The notes: generated by a model from the letters alone, not told the origin. A stretch of 64,000 bases of DNA from Rhodoplanes tepidamans (GCF_030813915.1 NZ_JAUSUJ010000021.1:62001-126000), one strand, 5' to 3'. Counted from the stretch's first letter, positions 27,341 to 36,944 are shown. Translations and numbers: made by a program.

Positions 27341-28504
27341 ATGTCGGCCTTGACCGGTCTGACGGGCGCGTTGTCGAGCTACACGACGGGCTCCTACGGA
27401 CAGAAGGCCGGCACCGCGCCGACCCAATCCACCGCATCGAGCGGCACCGGAACGACCTCCACCTCGACCCGGTCCGGCGACTCGGCCACCGTGCTGACGC
27501 TGTCGGAGGAGGCCAAGGCCTATCTGGCGGCCATGACGGCGGCCGGCAAGGGCGCGGCGTCGGGCTCGGCGATGGCGCGCGCCCAGGCGGCGCGGGCCTG
27601 GCTCGATCAGGAGTACAAGTCGCTCGGCATCGGCTCGGCCCTGGTCGACGGCCAGGTGGCGGTCGATTTCACGGCACAGGACCGGGCGACGCTCGCGGTC
27701 GTCGCCGCCGGCACCGGCGATCTCTTCACGGCCGACGAGAAGACGGCCGCGGCGTCCGTGCTGCAGGCGCGTTTCGAGGATGCGCTCACCCCGCATGCGG
27801 TGATCGCCCGCCACACCGGCGACTATGCGGGTCTCTACGCCGCGGCCGCCGACTATCTGGACGCCGCGAGCCCGGAAGAGCGGGCGACGGCGGGCTGGGC
27901 GGCACGGCGCGAGGCGGTCACGCAGGGGCTCGCCGCGGCGCGCGCGGATTTCGGCAAGGCGCCCGACACCGGCGACGAGAACGATCCCGTCCGCGCCATG
28001 CTGGACGCGCCGGCGCCCGGCACGAGCTCGGGCGGCAAGACCGCGACGGCCGACACGCTCGCGGCCCGCGCCCGCGCCGCGCTCGACGCCCAGGCCGGCC
28101 GCGCCCGCGACGACGGCACCGAGCTGGTGTTCGACGGCACCCGCACCGGCCGGATGGTCGACTTCGAAGCCTTCGACAACCGCACGCTCGCGGTCGTCTC
28201 CCAGAACGCCGACGGCCAGTTCTCGGTCTCCGAGGCGCGCGCGGCCCGCAAGGCGCTCGAGCAGCGCACGCGGACGACGCTCCTCTCCGCCTTCACCGGT
28301 TCGGGCAGCGATCCGGCGGCCCGCAGCGTCGCCCTGATCCGGCAGTACTCGTCGATGAGCGCCGAGGAGCGGGCCGTGCTCGGCTTCGGCGAGAGCTTCA
28401 CCGACAACGTCCTGAAGAACTACCGCACCGTGACCAGCATCCAGAACATGGTCGATGCGATGAACGCCTCGACCGGCTCGCTGCTCGGCGGGGGAAGCCT
28501 CTGA
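27341..28504 (+). CDS. Unknown protein with a duplicated module and a degenerate EF-hand-like loop
   Basis: 387 residues, no signal peptide. A Ser/Thr/Gly-rich start (1-50) and TLSEEAKAYL (53-62) precede two homologous modules: about 108-166 (VDFTAQDRATLAVV, YLDAASPEERATAGW) and about 263-329 (VDFEAFDNRTLAVV, SSMSAEERAVLGF). In the second, SQNADGQFSVSE (277-288) fits an EF-hand loop except for Ser at position 1; the first copy is more degenerate. Family not recognised. The style of the N-terminus, with a CtrA-like octamer upstream, hints at a flagellum- or cell-cycle-linked role; this is a guess. Confidence 0.72.
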   Translation: MSALTGLTGALSSYTTGSYGQKAGTAPTQSTASSGTGTTSTSTRSGDSATVLTLSEEAKAYLAAMTAAGKGAASGSAMARAQAARAWLDQEYKSLGIGSALVDGQVAVDFTAQDRATLAVVAAGTGDLFTADEKTAAASVLQARFEDALTPHAVIARHTGDYAGLYAAAADYLDAASPEERATAGWAARREAVTQGLAAARADFGKAPDTGDENDPVRAMLDAPAPGTSSGGKTATADTLAARARAALDAQAGRARDDGTELVFDGTRTGRMVDFEAFDNRTLAVVSQNADGQFSVSEARAARKALEQRTRTTLLSAFTGSGSDPAARSVALIRQYSSMSAEERAVLGFGESFTDNVLKNYRTVTSIQNMVDAMNASTGSLLGGGSL

Positions 28505-28713
28505 GGCGCGCCGGCTGACGTTTGACGTGCACGCTTTGCGTGTGCCGCGCCGGCTTGCGCGGCAGTCCGGGGCTGGCTAGAAGCAGCGGCAGCATCATGC
28601 CACCGCCGAGGGCCCCCGCCTCATGCCGTGACTGACCTTCGCCTATCTGCACCGTGGATGCCGCATCGCGCGTCCGCACATCCCCGACTTTCCCTCGAGC
28701 GTCCCACCCATCG

Positions 28714-29751
28714 ATGTCCTCTGAAATTTCTGCTCCGCCGGTCGCGGAGGCCGTCGCGCCGTCGCGCGGGCGGACCTCGCGTGCCGTCCGCCTCGTCGCG
28801 CCCGCCGTCGCGCTCGTGATCGCGATCGTGCTCGTCGGCATGGTGCTGCTGCAGCTGCGCGCCCAGGACGCTGCCGACGCGCGCGACCGCGACATCCGCA
28901 TGCGGCTCGTCGCCGCCACGCTGACCGGCGCCTTCGACAATGCCGGCAAGTTCGCGCTGTCGCTCGCCGAGGCGACGGCGCGGCGCCCCGATGTGACCGA
29001 CGCGCTGGCGGTGCTCGACCGCTCCCGCCTGCAGGTGCTGTCGCAGGGGCCGTACGACTACCTGAATCGCCAGGCCGGCGTTCAGATCTACGGCTATCAC
29101 ACGATGGATCTCCGCTACCTGCTGCGCATGCACCGGCCGGATACGTTCGGCGACGACATCTCGGGCTTCCGGCCGATGATCGTCGCCGCCAACCGCAGCC
29201 GCCGTGCCCAGACCGGCGTGGAGCTTGGAATCGCCGGCCTCGGCATCCGCGGCGTCGCGCTGGTGGAGCGCACCGCGACCGGGGAGAGCGGCAAGCAGCC
29301 GGTCGGCACCATGGAGGTCGGGCTCGACATGCGGCCGATCCTCGATCTCGTGAAGGCGTCGACCAATGCCGACGTCGCCGTGGTGATCGCGCCGGCCATG
29401 GTCGGGGTCGCGCTTGATCCCAAGCTGCCGCGCTTCGGCGACCTCGTGCTGGCGCTGTCGACCGACGACGACCGCTTCGCCGCGTTGCTCAAGAGCACCC
29501 GCATGCGGGCGCTGCGCGACGTGCAGGTGGAGACGCGGGACATCGAGGGCCGGCCGTTCAGCGTGGTGTCGCAGCCGCTGGTCGACTTCTCGGGCCGGCT
29601 GGTCGGCATGACCATCGCGATCGAGGAGATTCCGAACGACCGCGGTCGCCTGCGCACCGAGCTCGTTGTCGCGGCGGTGTGCGGCGGCATTCTCGCCTGG
29701 ATCGTCTTCGCGGTGCTGTTGCGCGCCGTGCTCGGGCGGGGGCGCCCGTGA
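28714..29751 (+). CDS. Membrane-anchored double-Cache sensor protein without an output domain
   Basis: 345 residues. Two membrane helices (about 26-47 and 316-339) bracket a periplasmic domain. Its IYGYHTMDLRYLLRMHRPD (125-143), GFRPMIVAANRS (151-162) and VELGIAGLGIRG (169-180) segments match the dCache_3 family found on chemoreceptors and histidine kinases. Here the chain stops five residues after TM2, with no HAMP, kinase or methyl-accepting part. Its TGA overlaps the GTG of a pentameric ligand-gated channel gene. I infer that it senses a small ligand and passes the signal to that channel. Confidence 0.85.
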   Translation: MSSEISAPPVAEAVAPSRGRTSRAVRLVAPAVALVIAIVLVGMVLLQLRAQDAADARDRDIRMRLVAATLTGAFDNAGKFALSLAEATARRPDVTDALAVLDRSRLQVLSQGPYDYLNRQAGVQIYGYHTMDLRYLLRMHRPDTFGDDISGFRPMIVAANRSRRAQTGVELGIAGLGIRGVALVERTATGESGKQPVGTMEVGLDMRPILDLVKASTNADVAVVIAPAMVGVALDPKLPRFGDLVLALSTDDDRFAALLKSTRMRALRDVQVETRDIEGRPFSVVSQPLVDFSGRLVGMTIAIEEIPNDRGRLRTELVVAAVCGGILAWIVFAVLLRAVLGRGRP

Positions 29752-30806
29752 GGCTGCTCCTGGCCGGCCTCGCGCTCGCGGTCCTGCTGATCGGCGCGGC
29801 CGCCGCGGACGAGCCCCGCACCGGCCTGCCGGCCGGGGTCGAGCTGCCGGTGCGGGTGCGGGTGGCGCTGCGCGTCCTCGACGTGCTCGACGTCAAGGAG
29901 ACGGCCGGGGAGGGGCGCTTCTTCGTCGAGATCACCCAGCGCTGGCGCGACCCGCGGCTCGCCTTCGACGCGGTCGCGGTCGGCAGTGCGCGCGTCGACC
30001 GTGTCGCCGGCGAGGCGGACGCCTTCCTCGCCTCGATCTGGACGCCCGGTCTCGTCATCGACAACCAGGTCGGCGGGCGGGAGTCGCGCACCGTCGCGGT
30101 CGCCACCTACGCCAACGGCGAGGTGGTGTTGATCGAGCGGTTCGAGAGCGATTTCCGGTTCCGCATGAACATGGACGCGTTCCCGTTCGACCGACAGAAC
30201 CTCGTGCTGTCGCTGTCGCTGCCGCGCTACGCCAAGCAGGAGGCGATCCTGATCACCACCGAGACGGACCGACTGCTGTCCGGCGTCGAGGAGTCCTCGC
30301 CGGTGGTCTGGCGGCCGGTGCGGCTGCGCTTCGCCAACGACGAGGTCATGGGCTGGAACGCGCGCAGCTACTCGCGGCTCGCCGCGACGGTCGAGCTGGC
30401 GCGCAAGTCGGACCGCTACATCCTGCGCATCTTCGTGCCGCTGTTCGCGGTGCTGTCGGTGTCGCTGTTCGTGCTCTGGTCGCCGGCGCTGCGCGAGCAG
30501 GAGAAGGACAAGGGCACCATGATCTTCTCCTCGCTGCTCGGCCTCGCGGCGCTGAGCTTCACGTTCGAGTCGAGCTTCCCGGGCGCGATCTCGCTCAACA
30601 CGCCGGTCGCCCAGATGATCTCGCTCGGCTACCTGTACCTGGTGCTGGTGCTGATGATCGAGGTCGGGCTCACCGCCGCCTGCGCCGATCCGACCCGCCG
30701 CTTCCACGCCGCCTGCCTCGAGCTCCGCCGCCAGATCCGCTGGGGCCTGCCGGTGATGATGCTGGTCGTGTGCGTCGGCATCGCGGTGCGTGCCCTGCCG
30801 GGGTGA
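29748..30806 (+). CDS. Prokaryotic pentameric ligand-gated ion channel (Cys-loop/Pro-loop family)
   Basis: 352 residues from a GTG overlapping the previous stop by 4 bp. Signal peptide (1-20). Extracellular beta-sandwich (about 30-222) with WRDPR (66-70), WTP (98-100), Asn106 and the Pro-loop FPFDRQ (145-150) that lacks the flanking Cys pair, as in other bacterial members. Four helices follow: M1 about 224-244, M2 about 256-276, M3 about 288-309 (ending IEV, as in GLIC), M4 about 331-349. M2 reads Asp254(-1'), Lys255(0'), Thr257(2'), Ser261(6'), Leu264(9'), the pattern of cation channels. Forms a homopentameric inner-membrane channel; ligand unknown. Confidence 0.93.
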   Translation: MRLLLAGLALAVLLIGAAAADEPRTGLPAGVELPVRVRVALRVLDVLDVKETAGEGRFFVEITQRWRDPRLAFDAVAVGSARVDRVAGEADAFLASIWTPGLVIDNQVGGRESRTVAVATYANGEVVLIERFESDFRFRMNMDAFPFDRQNLVLSLSLPRYAKQEAILITTETDRLLSGVEESSPVVWRPVRLRFANDEVMGWNARSYSRLAATVELARKSDRYILRIFVPLFAVLSVSLFVLWSPALREQEKDKGTMIFSSLLGLAALSFTFESSFPGAISLNTPVAQMISLGYLYLVLVLMIEVGLTAACADPTRRFHAACLELRRQIRWGLPVMMLVVCVGIAVRALPG

Positions 30807-30911
30807 CGACGGGGTGAGGCGGAGCGTCGCAGAAATACCTCCGGAGGTGCGGGAACGCCTCGCGGCCGGCCGCGGTTGACCCCGCGTGGCATCGAACCCC
30901 GGAGACAGATA

Positions 30912-30986
30912 ATGCCGATCCTTTTGTGGTGGCTGGGCGTCCCGCTCAGCGTCGTTCTCGTGCTGTGGCTGGTGGGAGTGATCTGA
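30912..30986 (+). CDS. 24-residue single-helix membrane peptide
   Basis: MPILLWWLGVPLSVVLVLWL plus VGVI. Preceded by CCGGAGAC at a proper distance (a good ribosome site). The Pro-Ile-Leu-x-W-x-L-GVP pattern recalls tiny hydrophobic proteins recurrent in Bradyrhizobiaceae genomes, recognised only by eye. It is too short for most gene finders. A TTGACC about 35 bp upstream of the ATG may be part of its promoter. Function unknown. Confidence 0.6.
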   Translation: MPILLWWLGVPLSVVLVLWLVGVI

Positions 30987-31190
30987 CGCCCGTCCTTGCC
31001 CTGTGCCGTGCAGCGGAGGGCATTGAACACGGTGGATTGCACAGTCCGCGGGACTGATGAACAAGTCCGCCGGGCCGACCGCGCCCGCCCGTATAAAGGG
31101 CAGCCGCTCCGCGACGGCGTCGGTGGGCCGCTGGTGTCCGCACGGCACGATCGTCGACCACCTGGGCGGCCGTTGGTCGAGGGGCGCAGC

Positions 31191-31712
31191 GTGGACGGGG
31201 TGACGAAGTACAATTTCGGGTGCGGGAACTCGCGCAAGGCGGGCTTCGTCAACGTCGACGTACGCGCCGACTCCGCCGCCGACGTGGTCGCCAATGCCTG
31301 GGAGACCGAGCGCTTTCCTCAGGGTACCGCCGCGCTCGTGTATTCGCGCCACATGCTCGAGCATCTCGATCCGGATGATGCACGCCTCGCGCTATGCGCT
31401 TGGCTGCGGCTGCTCCGACCTGGCGGACTCGTCAACGTGATCGTGCCGGACATCGCCTTTCATGCCCGCCAGGTGCTCGGGCTCTCCTCCAGCGTCTTCC
31501 CGAACCAGTACGACCATGCCTGCGCCGGCTTCTGGGGCTGGCGCGACGAGGTGCGCGGCGGCAGTCGCGAGGATGCCCACCGCTGGGGTTATGTCGAATC
31601 GTCACTGGCGCACGAGATGGCCGAGGCCGGGTTCGTCGACATCCAGCGCGTGAACGAGGGGCCCGACGTCGAGCCTTGGCACCTCAATATGCTGGCGCGC
31701 CGGCCGCTCTGA
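31191..31712 (+). CDS. SAM-dependent methyltransferase-like protein
   Basis: 173 residues from the GTG at 31191 (another GTG at 31200), after GAGGGG. Short class I methyltransferase: [17 protein letters not shown] (SAM motif I with VNVDV), [13 protein letters not shown] (motif with HxLEH), [16 protein letters not shown] (post-motif). Related to small methyltransferases in polysaccharide clusters, but no sugar genes are adjacent. Substrate unknown. Confidence 0.75.
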   Translation: MDGVTKYNFGCGNSRKAGFVNVDVRADSAADVVANAWETERFPQGTAALVYSRHMLEHLDPDDARLALCAWLRLLRPGGLVNVIVPDIAFHARQVLGLSSSVFPNQYDHACAGFWGWRDEVRGGSREDAHRWGYVESSLAHEMAEAGFVDIQRVNEGPDVEPWHLNMLARRPL

Positions 31713-31828
31713 CGGCGTCGACCGCACCGCATAAAGGTACCGTTCCGCGTCGGGGTGCGGCATCCGCGCCGGTCGACACAGCGCGGCCGCGGTTGAACTC
31801 GCCGGGGCGGCCCTATAAGCCTCCGGGC

Positions 31829-33868
31829 ATGACCATCCCCGTCACCATCGCAGCCGCAGCCGCGAAGCCGCTCTTTTCCTGGCCCCGTCATCGTGCGTCC
31901 GGGAAGCCGGCGCCGTTCCTGCCGACCAGCCGCGCCGAGATGGATCGGCTCGGTTGGGACTCGTGCGACGTCGTGCTGGTGACCGGCGACGCCTATGTCG
32001 ACCATCCGAGCTTCGGGATGGCGATCATCGGGCGGCTCCTGGAGGCGCAGGGATTCCGGGTGGGCATCATCGCCCAGCCGGACTGGCACTCGGCCGAGCC
32101 GTTCAAGGTGCTGGGGCGCCCCAACGTGTTCTTCGGCGTCACCGGCGGCAACATGGACTCGATGGTCAACCGCTACACGGCGGACCGCCGGCTGCGCCAT
32201 GACGACGCCTACACGCCGGGCGGCGAGGGCGGCCGGCGGCCGGATCGCTGCACGCTGGTCTACGCCCAGCGCTGCCGCGAGGCGTTCAAGGACGTAGCCG
32301 TCGTGCTCGGCGGCATCGAGGCGTCGCTGCGCCGTATCGCCCATTACGACTACTGGTCCGACAAGGTGCGCCGCTCGGTGCTGGCCGACGCCAAGGCGGA
32401 TCTGCTGCTCTACGGCAATGCCGAGCGCGCCGTCGTCGAGGTCGCGCATCGACTCGCCGCCGGCGAGGCGCCGCGCGATCTCGCCGATGTCCGCGGCGTC
32501 GCGCTGTTTCGCCGGGTCCCCGAACACTACACCGAGCTGCACGCCGACGATCTCGACTCGGCCGAGGAGGGCGCGAGCCGCCGGCCCGGCGACACCGTGA
32601 TCCGGCTGCCGAGCTTCGAGCAGGTCGAGCAGGACAAGGACGCCTATGCCCGCGCCTCGCGGGTGCTGCACCGGGAGAGCAATCCGGGCAATGCGCGTCC
32701 GCTCGTCCAGCGGCACGGCGACCGCGACCTGTGGCTCAACCCGCCGCCGATTCCGCTGACCACCGAGGAGATGGACGCGGTCTACGATCTTCCCTACGCC
32801 CGGGCGCCGCATCCGATGTATGGAGAGGCGAAGATCCCGGCCTGGGACATGATCAAGTTCTCGGTGACGATCATGCGCGGCTGCTTCGGCGGCTGCACGT
32901 TTTGCTCGATCACCGAGCACGAGGGGCGGATCATCCAGAACCGCTCCGAGGGCTCGATCCTGCGCGAGATCGAGCGGATCCGCGACCGGACCCCGGGTTT
33001 CACCGGCGTCATCTCCGACATCGGCGGGCCGACCGCCAACATGTACCGGATGGCCTGCAAGGATCCGAAGATCGAGGCGGCGTGCCGGCGGCCGTCCTGC
33101 GTGTTCCCCGACATCTGCCCGAACCTGAACACCTCGCACGACGACCTGATCAGGCTGTATCGCAAGGTCCGCGAGACCAAGGGCGTCAAGAAGGTGATGG
33201 TCGCCTCGGGCGTGCGCTACGACCTCGCCGTGAAGAGCCCGGAATACGTCGAGGAGCTCGTCACGCACCACGTCGGCGGCTATCTCAAGATCGCGCCGGA
33301 GCATACCGAGCGCGGCCCGCTCGACAAGATGATGAAGCCGGGCATCGGCGCCTACGACCGCTTCAAGGCGATGTTCGAGGCGGCGGCGAAACAGGCTGGC
33401 AAGCAGTACTTCCTCATCCCGTACTTCATCGCGGCGCATCCAGGCACCACCGACGAGGACATGATGAACCTCGCGCTGTGGCTCAAGAAGAACCGCTATC
33501 GCGCCGACCAGGTACAGACTTTCCTGCCGTCGCCGATGGCCACCGCCACGGCCATGTACCACACCGGCGTCAATCCGCTGCGCGGTGTCCGGCACGGCGC
33601 GAGCGACAAGGTCGAGGCGATCAAGGGCCTGCGCCAGCGCCGCCTGCACAAGGCGTTCCTGCGCTATCACGACCCCGACAACTGGCCGCTTCTGCGCGAC
33701 GCCCTGAAGGAGATGGGCCGCGCCGACCTGATCGGCTCGCGCCCCGATCAGCTGGTGCCGGCCCACCAGCCGCCCGGAACCGGAAAAGCCGCCGGCACCC
33801 GCCGCCCGGTCCGCGCCGGCACGCCGAAGACGCAGCGTTTCACCACCAAGGGCGTGCGGATGCGGTAG
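31829..33868 (+). CDS. ygiQ: YgiQ family radical SAM protein
   Basis: 679 residues. N-terminal region with [23 protein letters not shown], typical of YgiQ, then the radical SAM cluster motif CFGGCTFC (Cys352, 356, 359). The UPF0313 signatures GVRYDLA and LKIAPEHTE are present, and the C-terminus is basic. Binds a 4Fe-4S cluster and SAM; physiological substrate unknown. The start ATG gives an N-terminus of expected length. Confidence 0.93.
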   Translation: MTIPVTIAAAAAKPLFSWPRHRASGKPAPFLPTSRAEMDRLGWDSCDVVLVTGDAYVDHPSFGMAIIGRLLEAQGFRVGIIAQPDWHSAEPFKVLGRPNVFFGVTGGNMDSMVNRYTADRRLRHDDAYTPGGEGGRRPDRCTLVYAQRCREAFKDVAVVLGGIEASLRRIAHYDYWSDKVRRSVLADAKADLLLYGNAERAVVEVAHRLAAGEAPRDLADVRGVALFRRVPEHYTELHADDLDSAEEGASRRPGDTVIRLPSFEQVEQDKDAYARASRVLHRESNPGNARPLVQRHGDRDLWLNPPPIPLTTEEMDAVYDLPYARAPHPMYGEAKIPAWDMIKFSVTIMRGCFGGCTFCSITEHEGRIIQNRSEGSILREIERIRDRTPGFTGVISDIGGPTANMYRMACKDPKIEAACRRPSCVFPDICPNLNTSHDDLIRLYRKVRETKGVKKVMVASGVRYDLAVKSPEYVEELVTHHVGGYLKIAPEHTERGPLDKMMKPGIGAYDRFKAMFEAAAKQAGKQYFLIPYFIAAHPGTTDEDMMNLALWLKKNRYRADQVQTFLPSPMATATAMYHTGVNPLRGVRHGASDKVEAIKGLRQRRLHKAFLRYHDPDNWPLLRDALKEMGRADLIGSRPDQLVPAHQPPGTGKAAGTRRPVRAGTPKTQRFTTKGVRMR

Positions 33869-33981
33869 GCAGGCGATCGCCACCGACCAGTCGAAGACAG
33901 TCCGGCGCAGTTTTCGCCATCGTTCAGCCATAGCTTTCACAGTATTCTGTCGCCGCGCTTTCATGGAAACAGGGGGATTCC

Positions 33982-36012
33982 ATGGTTCCGGCACGTCGGC
34001 TCGCTGCCGCCGCGACGGCCGCCTCGGTGGTCGCTGTCGCCTGTTCGGGACTGGCCGTCTCCGGCACAGGCGTAAGCGCCCAGGGCGCGCCCGCCTGCGA
34101 GGAGGCCGCCGGCATCGCGGTCCTGCCGTCCCCGGTGACGCCCTGGAAGGGCGCACCGCTGCGCGTGCTGTTCACGGCGGAGAAGCCGCTGCAGGGCGAG
34201 CTGACGCTCGTCGCGCCGAACGGCGCCGTCGCCGCCAGGACCCGCGCCCGGATGGGAGGCCCGCCGTATTTCTGGCTCGCCGAGGTGACGCAGCCGGCCG
34301 CCGGTACCTGGCGGGCGACGCTGGTGCGCGACGACGCGTCCTCCGAATGCGCGACCGTCACGCGCGAGATCGCCGTCAAGGCGACCCAGCCGCCGCGGCC
34401 GAAGACGCAGGCGGGCAGTGTCTGGCCGGTGCGGGCGAGCTGGAGCCGCGCCAACGAGAATTTCTACGCCGCCTGGGTGGAGAAGCTGTTCGACTCGCCG
34501 CTCGACGCGCCGCCGCCGTCGTGGAAGGCGCTGCACGAGGTGCTGCGCGATCGCTCGCGCAATCTGCTGTTCGATCACCTCGGCCTCGCCGAGGACCAGG
34601 CCGGGCTCGTGATCAGGCCCGACTGCGCCGATCTTCCGTATTTCCTGCGCGCCTATTTCGCCTTCAAGATGGGGCTTCCCTACGGCTATGCGAAGTGCAC
34701 GCGCGGCGGCGGCGGGCAGCCGCCCCGGTGTCCGGCCTGGTGGAACATCCAGAAGGAGGAGCCGCGCGCGGCACCACCCCCGGAGGAGCTCGTCGCCTCG
34801 GCCGATCCCGCGGTGCCGCCGTCGTCGCCCGGGCTGTTCGGGTTCCTGGGCCAGCAGCAGCGGACCGCCGCTCCCGAGCCGCCGGTGCCGGCGGCCGCGG
34901 CCGCCAAGCCCGCGGCAAAGCCATGGTCGCCACCGCCCCGTCCGGCCGGTCTCGTCCCCGGCTTCGGCCACTATCTCAAGTGGTCGATCGGCGACGGCGT
35001 CCATTCCGGCTCGGGCCGCACGGCGCTCGCCGACGACAACACCGACTATTACCCGGTGGCGCTCTCCCAGGAGACGCTGCGGCCCGGCACCCTCTATGCC
35101 GATCCCTACGGCCATCTCCTGGTGATCGCCAAGCGCGTGCCGCAGACCGCCGACAGCGCCGGCATTCTGCTCGCCGTCGACGCGCAGCCGGACGGCACGG
35201 TGGCGATCAAGCGCTTCTGGCGCGGCAACTTCCTGTTCGCCGACGATCCGGCCCTCGGCGGCCCCGGCTTCAAGCGCTTCCGCCCGGTCGTGGCCGAGAA
35301 TGGCGGGATGCGGCGGCTGACCAACCGGGAGATCGCCCGCAACCCGAACTATGGCGACGTCTCGCTCGACCAGGCGAAGATGTCGGTCGAGGCCTTCTAC
35401 GATCGCATGGAGGACGTGATCTCGCCGTCGCAGCTCGATCCGATGCGGGCCATGAAGGAGGTGATCCAGGCGCTCGACGAGCAGGTGCGGGCCCGCATCA
35501 CCTCGGTCGAGAATGGTCGCAAGTATCAAATCACCGGCCGCACCGCCGAGATGCCGGACGGTGCCGCGATCTTCGAGACGACGGGGGCGTGGGAGGACTT
35601 CGCGACCCCGTCGCGCGACCTTCGCCTGCTGATCGCCATCGACGTCGTGCGCGGCTTCCCGGACCGGGTGGAACGACGGCCCGAGCGCTACGCCATGCCG
35701 GCGGGCCAGAGCGTCGCCGCCGTGAAGGCCGAGCTCGAGAGCGTGCTGGCGGCGGAGCTGTCGTCGCGCAAGTTCAGCTATCCACGCACCGACGGCTCGC
35801 CCTGGACGCTCACGGTCAAGGACGTGGTCGATCGCGTCAAGGCGCTGGAGATGGCCTACAACGTCAACGACTGCGTCGAGCTGCGCTGGGGCGCCCCGGA
35901 CGGCAGCGCGGAGGCCGCCACCTGCAAGGGCAGGGCGTCGTCGTCACAGCGTTCCAAGATGGCCGACTACCGCGCCTGGTTCGCCGAGCGCCGCCGCCCG
36001 CCGCGGGGATAG
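33982..36012 (+). CDS. Large secreted protein with papain-like Cys/His motifs, unknown
   Basis: 676 residues with a Sec signal (about 1-34). A beta-rich N-terminal part (about 40-135) is followed by a region containing DCADLPYFLRAYF (Cys215) and DPYGHLLVIAKR (His378), spaced as nucleophile and base of a papain-like/NlpC fold; a Gly/Pro-rich linker (about 245-315) sits between. The C-terminal part (about 450-676) is helical. Conserved hypothetical in Rhizobiales. It is 5 bp upstream of an NlpC/P60 gene, so cell-wall or peptide hydrolysis is inferred; the catalytic assignment is mine and unverified. Confidence 0.75.
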   Translation: MVPARRLAAAATAASVVAVACSGLAVSGTGVSAQGAPACEEAAGIAVLPSPVTPWKGAPLRVLFTAEKPLQGELTLVAPNGAVAARTRARMGGPPYFWLAEVTQPAAGTWRATLVRDDASSECATVTREIAVKATQPPRPKTQAGSVWPVRASWSRANENFYAAWVEKLFDSPLDAPPPSWKALHEVLRDRSRNLLFDHLGLAEDQAGLVIRPDCADLPYFLRAYFAFKMGLPYGYAKCTRGGGGQPPRCPAWWNIQKEEPRAAPPPEELVASADPAVPPSSPGLFGFLGQQQRTAAPEPPVPAAAAAKPAAKPWSPPPRPAGLVPGFGHYLKWSIGDGVHSGSGRTALADDNTDYYPVALSQETLRPGTLYADPYGHLLVIAKRVPQTADSAGILLAVDAQPDGTVAIKRFWRGNFLFADDPALGGPGFKRFRPVVAENGGMRRLTNREIARNPNYGDVSLDQAKMSVEAFYDRMEDVISPSQLDPMRAMKEVIQALDEQVRARITSVENGRKYQITGRTAEMPDGAAIFETTGAWEDFATPSRDLRLLIAIDVVRGFPDRVERRPERYAMPAGQSVAAVKAELESVLAAELSSRKFSYPRTDGSPWTLTVKDVVDRVKALEMAYNVNDCVELRWGAPDGSAEAATCKGRASSSQRSKMADYRAWFAERRRPPRG

Positions 36013-36017
36013 GGCGC

Positions 36018-36944
36018 ATGCGTCGGCGCGACGTCCTCGCCCTGCTGTCGGGCGCCGCGCTGCTGCCGTTCGCTGCGCGGGCACAGTCGTCCGGTCTCGA
36101 TCCGCGGCTCACGCCGGCGCGACCCGACCTCGCGGCGAAGTCGCTGGAAGGCCGCGTTCCGGTGGCACGATACGTCGAGGGACGGCTGCAGGAGATCGTC
36201 GTCGGTCAGGCGGGCGTGCGGAAGGCGCCGGCCGGCGATGCCGAGCTCCTCACCGAGGCGCTCGCCGGCGAGCGCGTCACCGTCTACGAGCTCGGCGAGG
36301 AGGGCTTCGCCTGGGGCCAGCTCGAGACCGACGGGTATGTCGGCTACGTCCCTGTCGGGGCGCTCGGACCGCCGGGACCGCCGTCGACCCACCGCGTGAC
36401 GGCGCTGCGCACTCATATGCTGCCGGCGCCGTCGGTGCGGCGGCCGCCGGTCGCCTCGCTGCCGTTCGGCAGCCGCGTCGCGATCGCCCGCACCGAGGGC
36501 GACTTCGCCGTCACGACCTCCGGCGGCTACGTGCCGGTGGCCCATCTGGCGCCCGTGGAGACGATCGAGAGCGACCCGGTCGCGGTCGCCGAGAGATTTC
36601 TCGGAGCACCTTATCTGTGGGGCGGCAAGACCGGCGCCGGGTTCGACTGCTCGGGTCTCGTCCAGGTCGTGCTGAACGCCTGCGGCATCGCGTGTCCGCG
36701 CGACACCGACATGCAGGAGAAGGCGCTCGGCGCGCCACGCGAGGCTCCCTCCGATCCGGCGGCGCTCCGGCGCGGCGACTTGGTGTTCTGGAGGGGCCAT
36801 GTCGCCCTCGTGCGCGATGCGGCGACGCTCCTGCACGCCAATGCCCATGCGATGGCGGTGGTGGTCGAGCCCATCGCCGCGGCCGTCGGCCGCATCGCCG
36901 AGACGGGCGGCGGCGCGGTCACCGGCGTGGGCCGTCCCGGATGA
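36018..36944 (+). CDS. NlpC/P60 family peptidase with SH3-like domains
   Basis: 308 residues. N-terminus MRRRDVLALLSGAALLPFAA looks like a Tat-type signal. Two SH3-like stretches (about 60-180, with VGYVPVGAL and GGYVPVAHL) precede the NlpC/P60 domain: FDCSGLVQ (Cys211), GHVALV (His261) and LLHANAH. Cleaves D-gamma-Glu-diamino acid bonds in peptidoglycan peptides or related substrates in the periplasm. Starts 5 bp after the preceding gene, so the two are co-transcribed and probably act together. Confidence 0.9.
   Translation: MRRRDVLALLSGAALLPFAARAQSSGLDPRLTPARPDLAAKSLEGRVPVARYVEGRLQEIVVGQAGVRKAPAGDAELLTEALAGERVTVYELGEEGFAWGQLETDGYVGYVPVGALGPPGPPSTHRVTALRTHMLPAPSVRRPPVASLPFGSRVAIARTEGDFAVTTSGGYVPVAHLAPVETIESDPVAVAERFLGAPYLWGGKTGAGFDCSGLVQVVLNACGIACPRDTDMQEKALGAPREAPSDPAALRRGDLVFWRGHVALVRDAATLLHANAHAMAVVVEPIAAAVGRIAETGGGAVTGVGRPG

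Noticed and set aside
28714-29751. Truncated chemoreceptor or pseudogene
   Set aside because: No frameshift or decayed output domain follows. The stop is in a neat 4-bp overlap with an intact channel gene.
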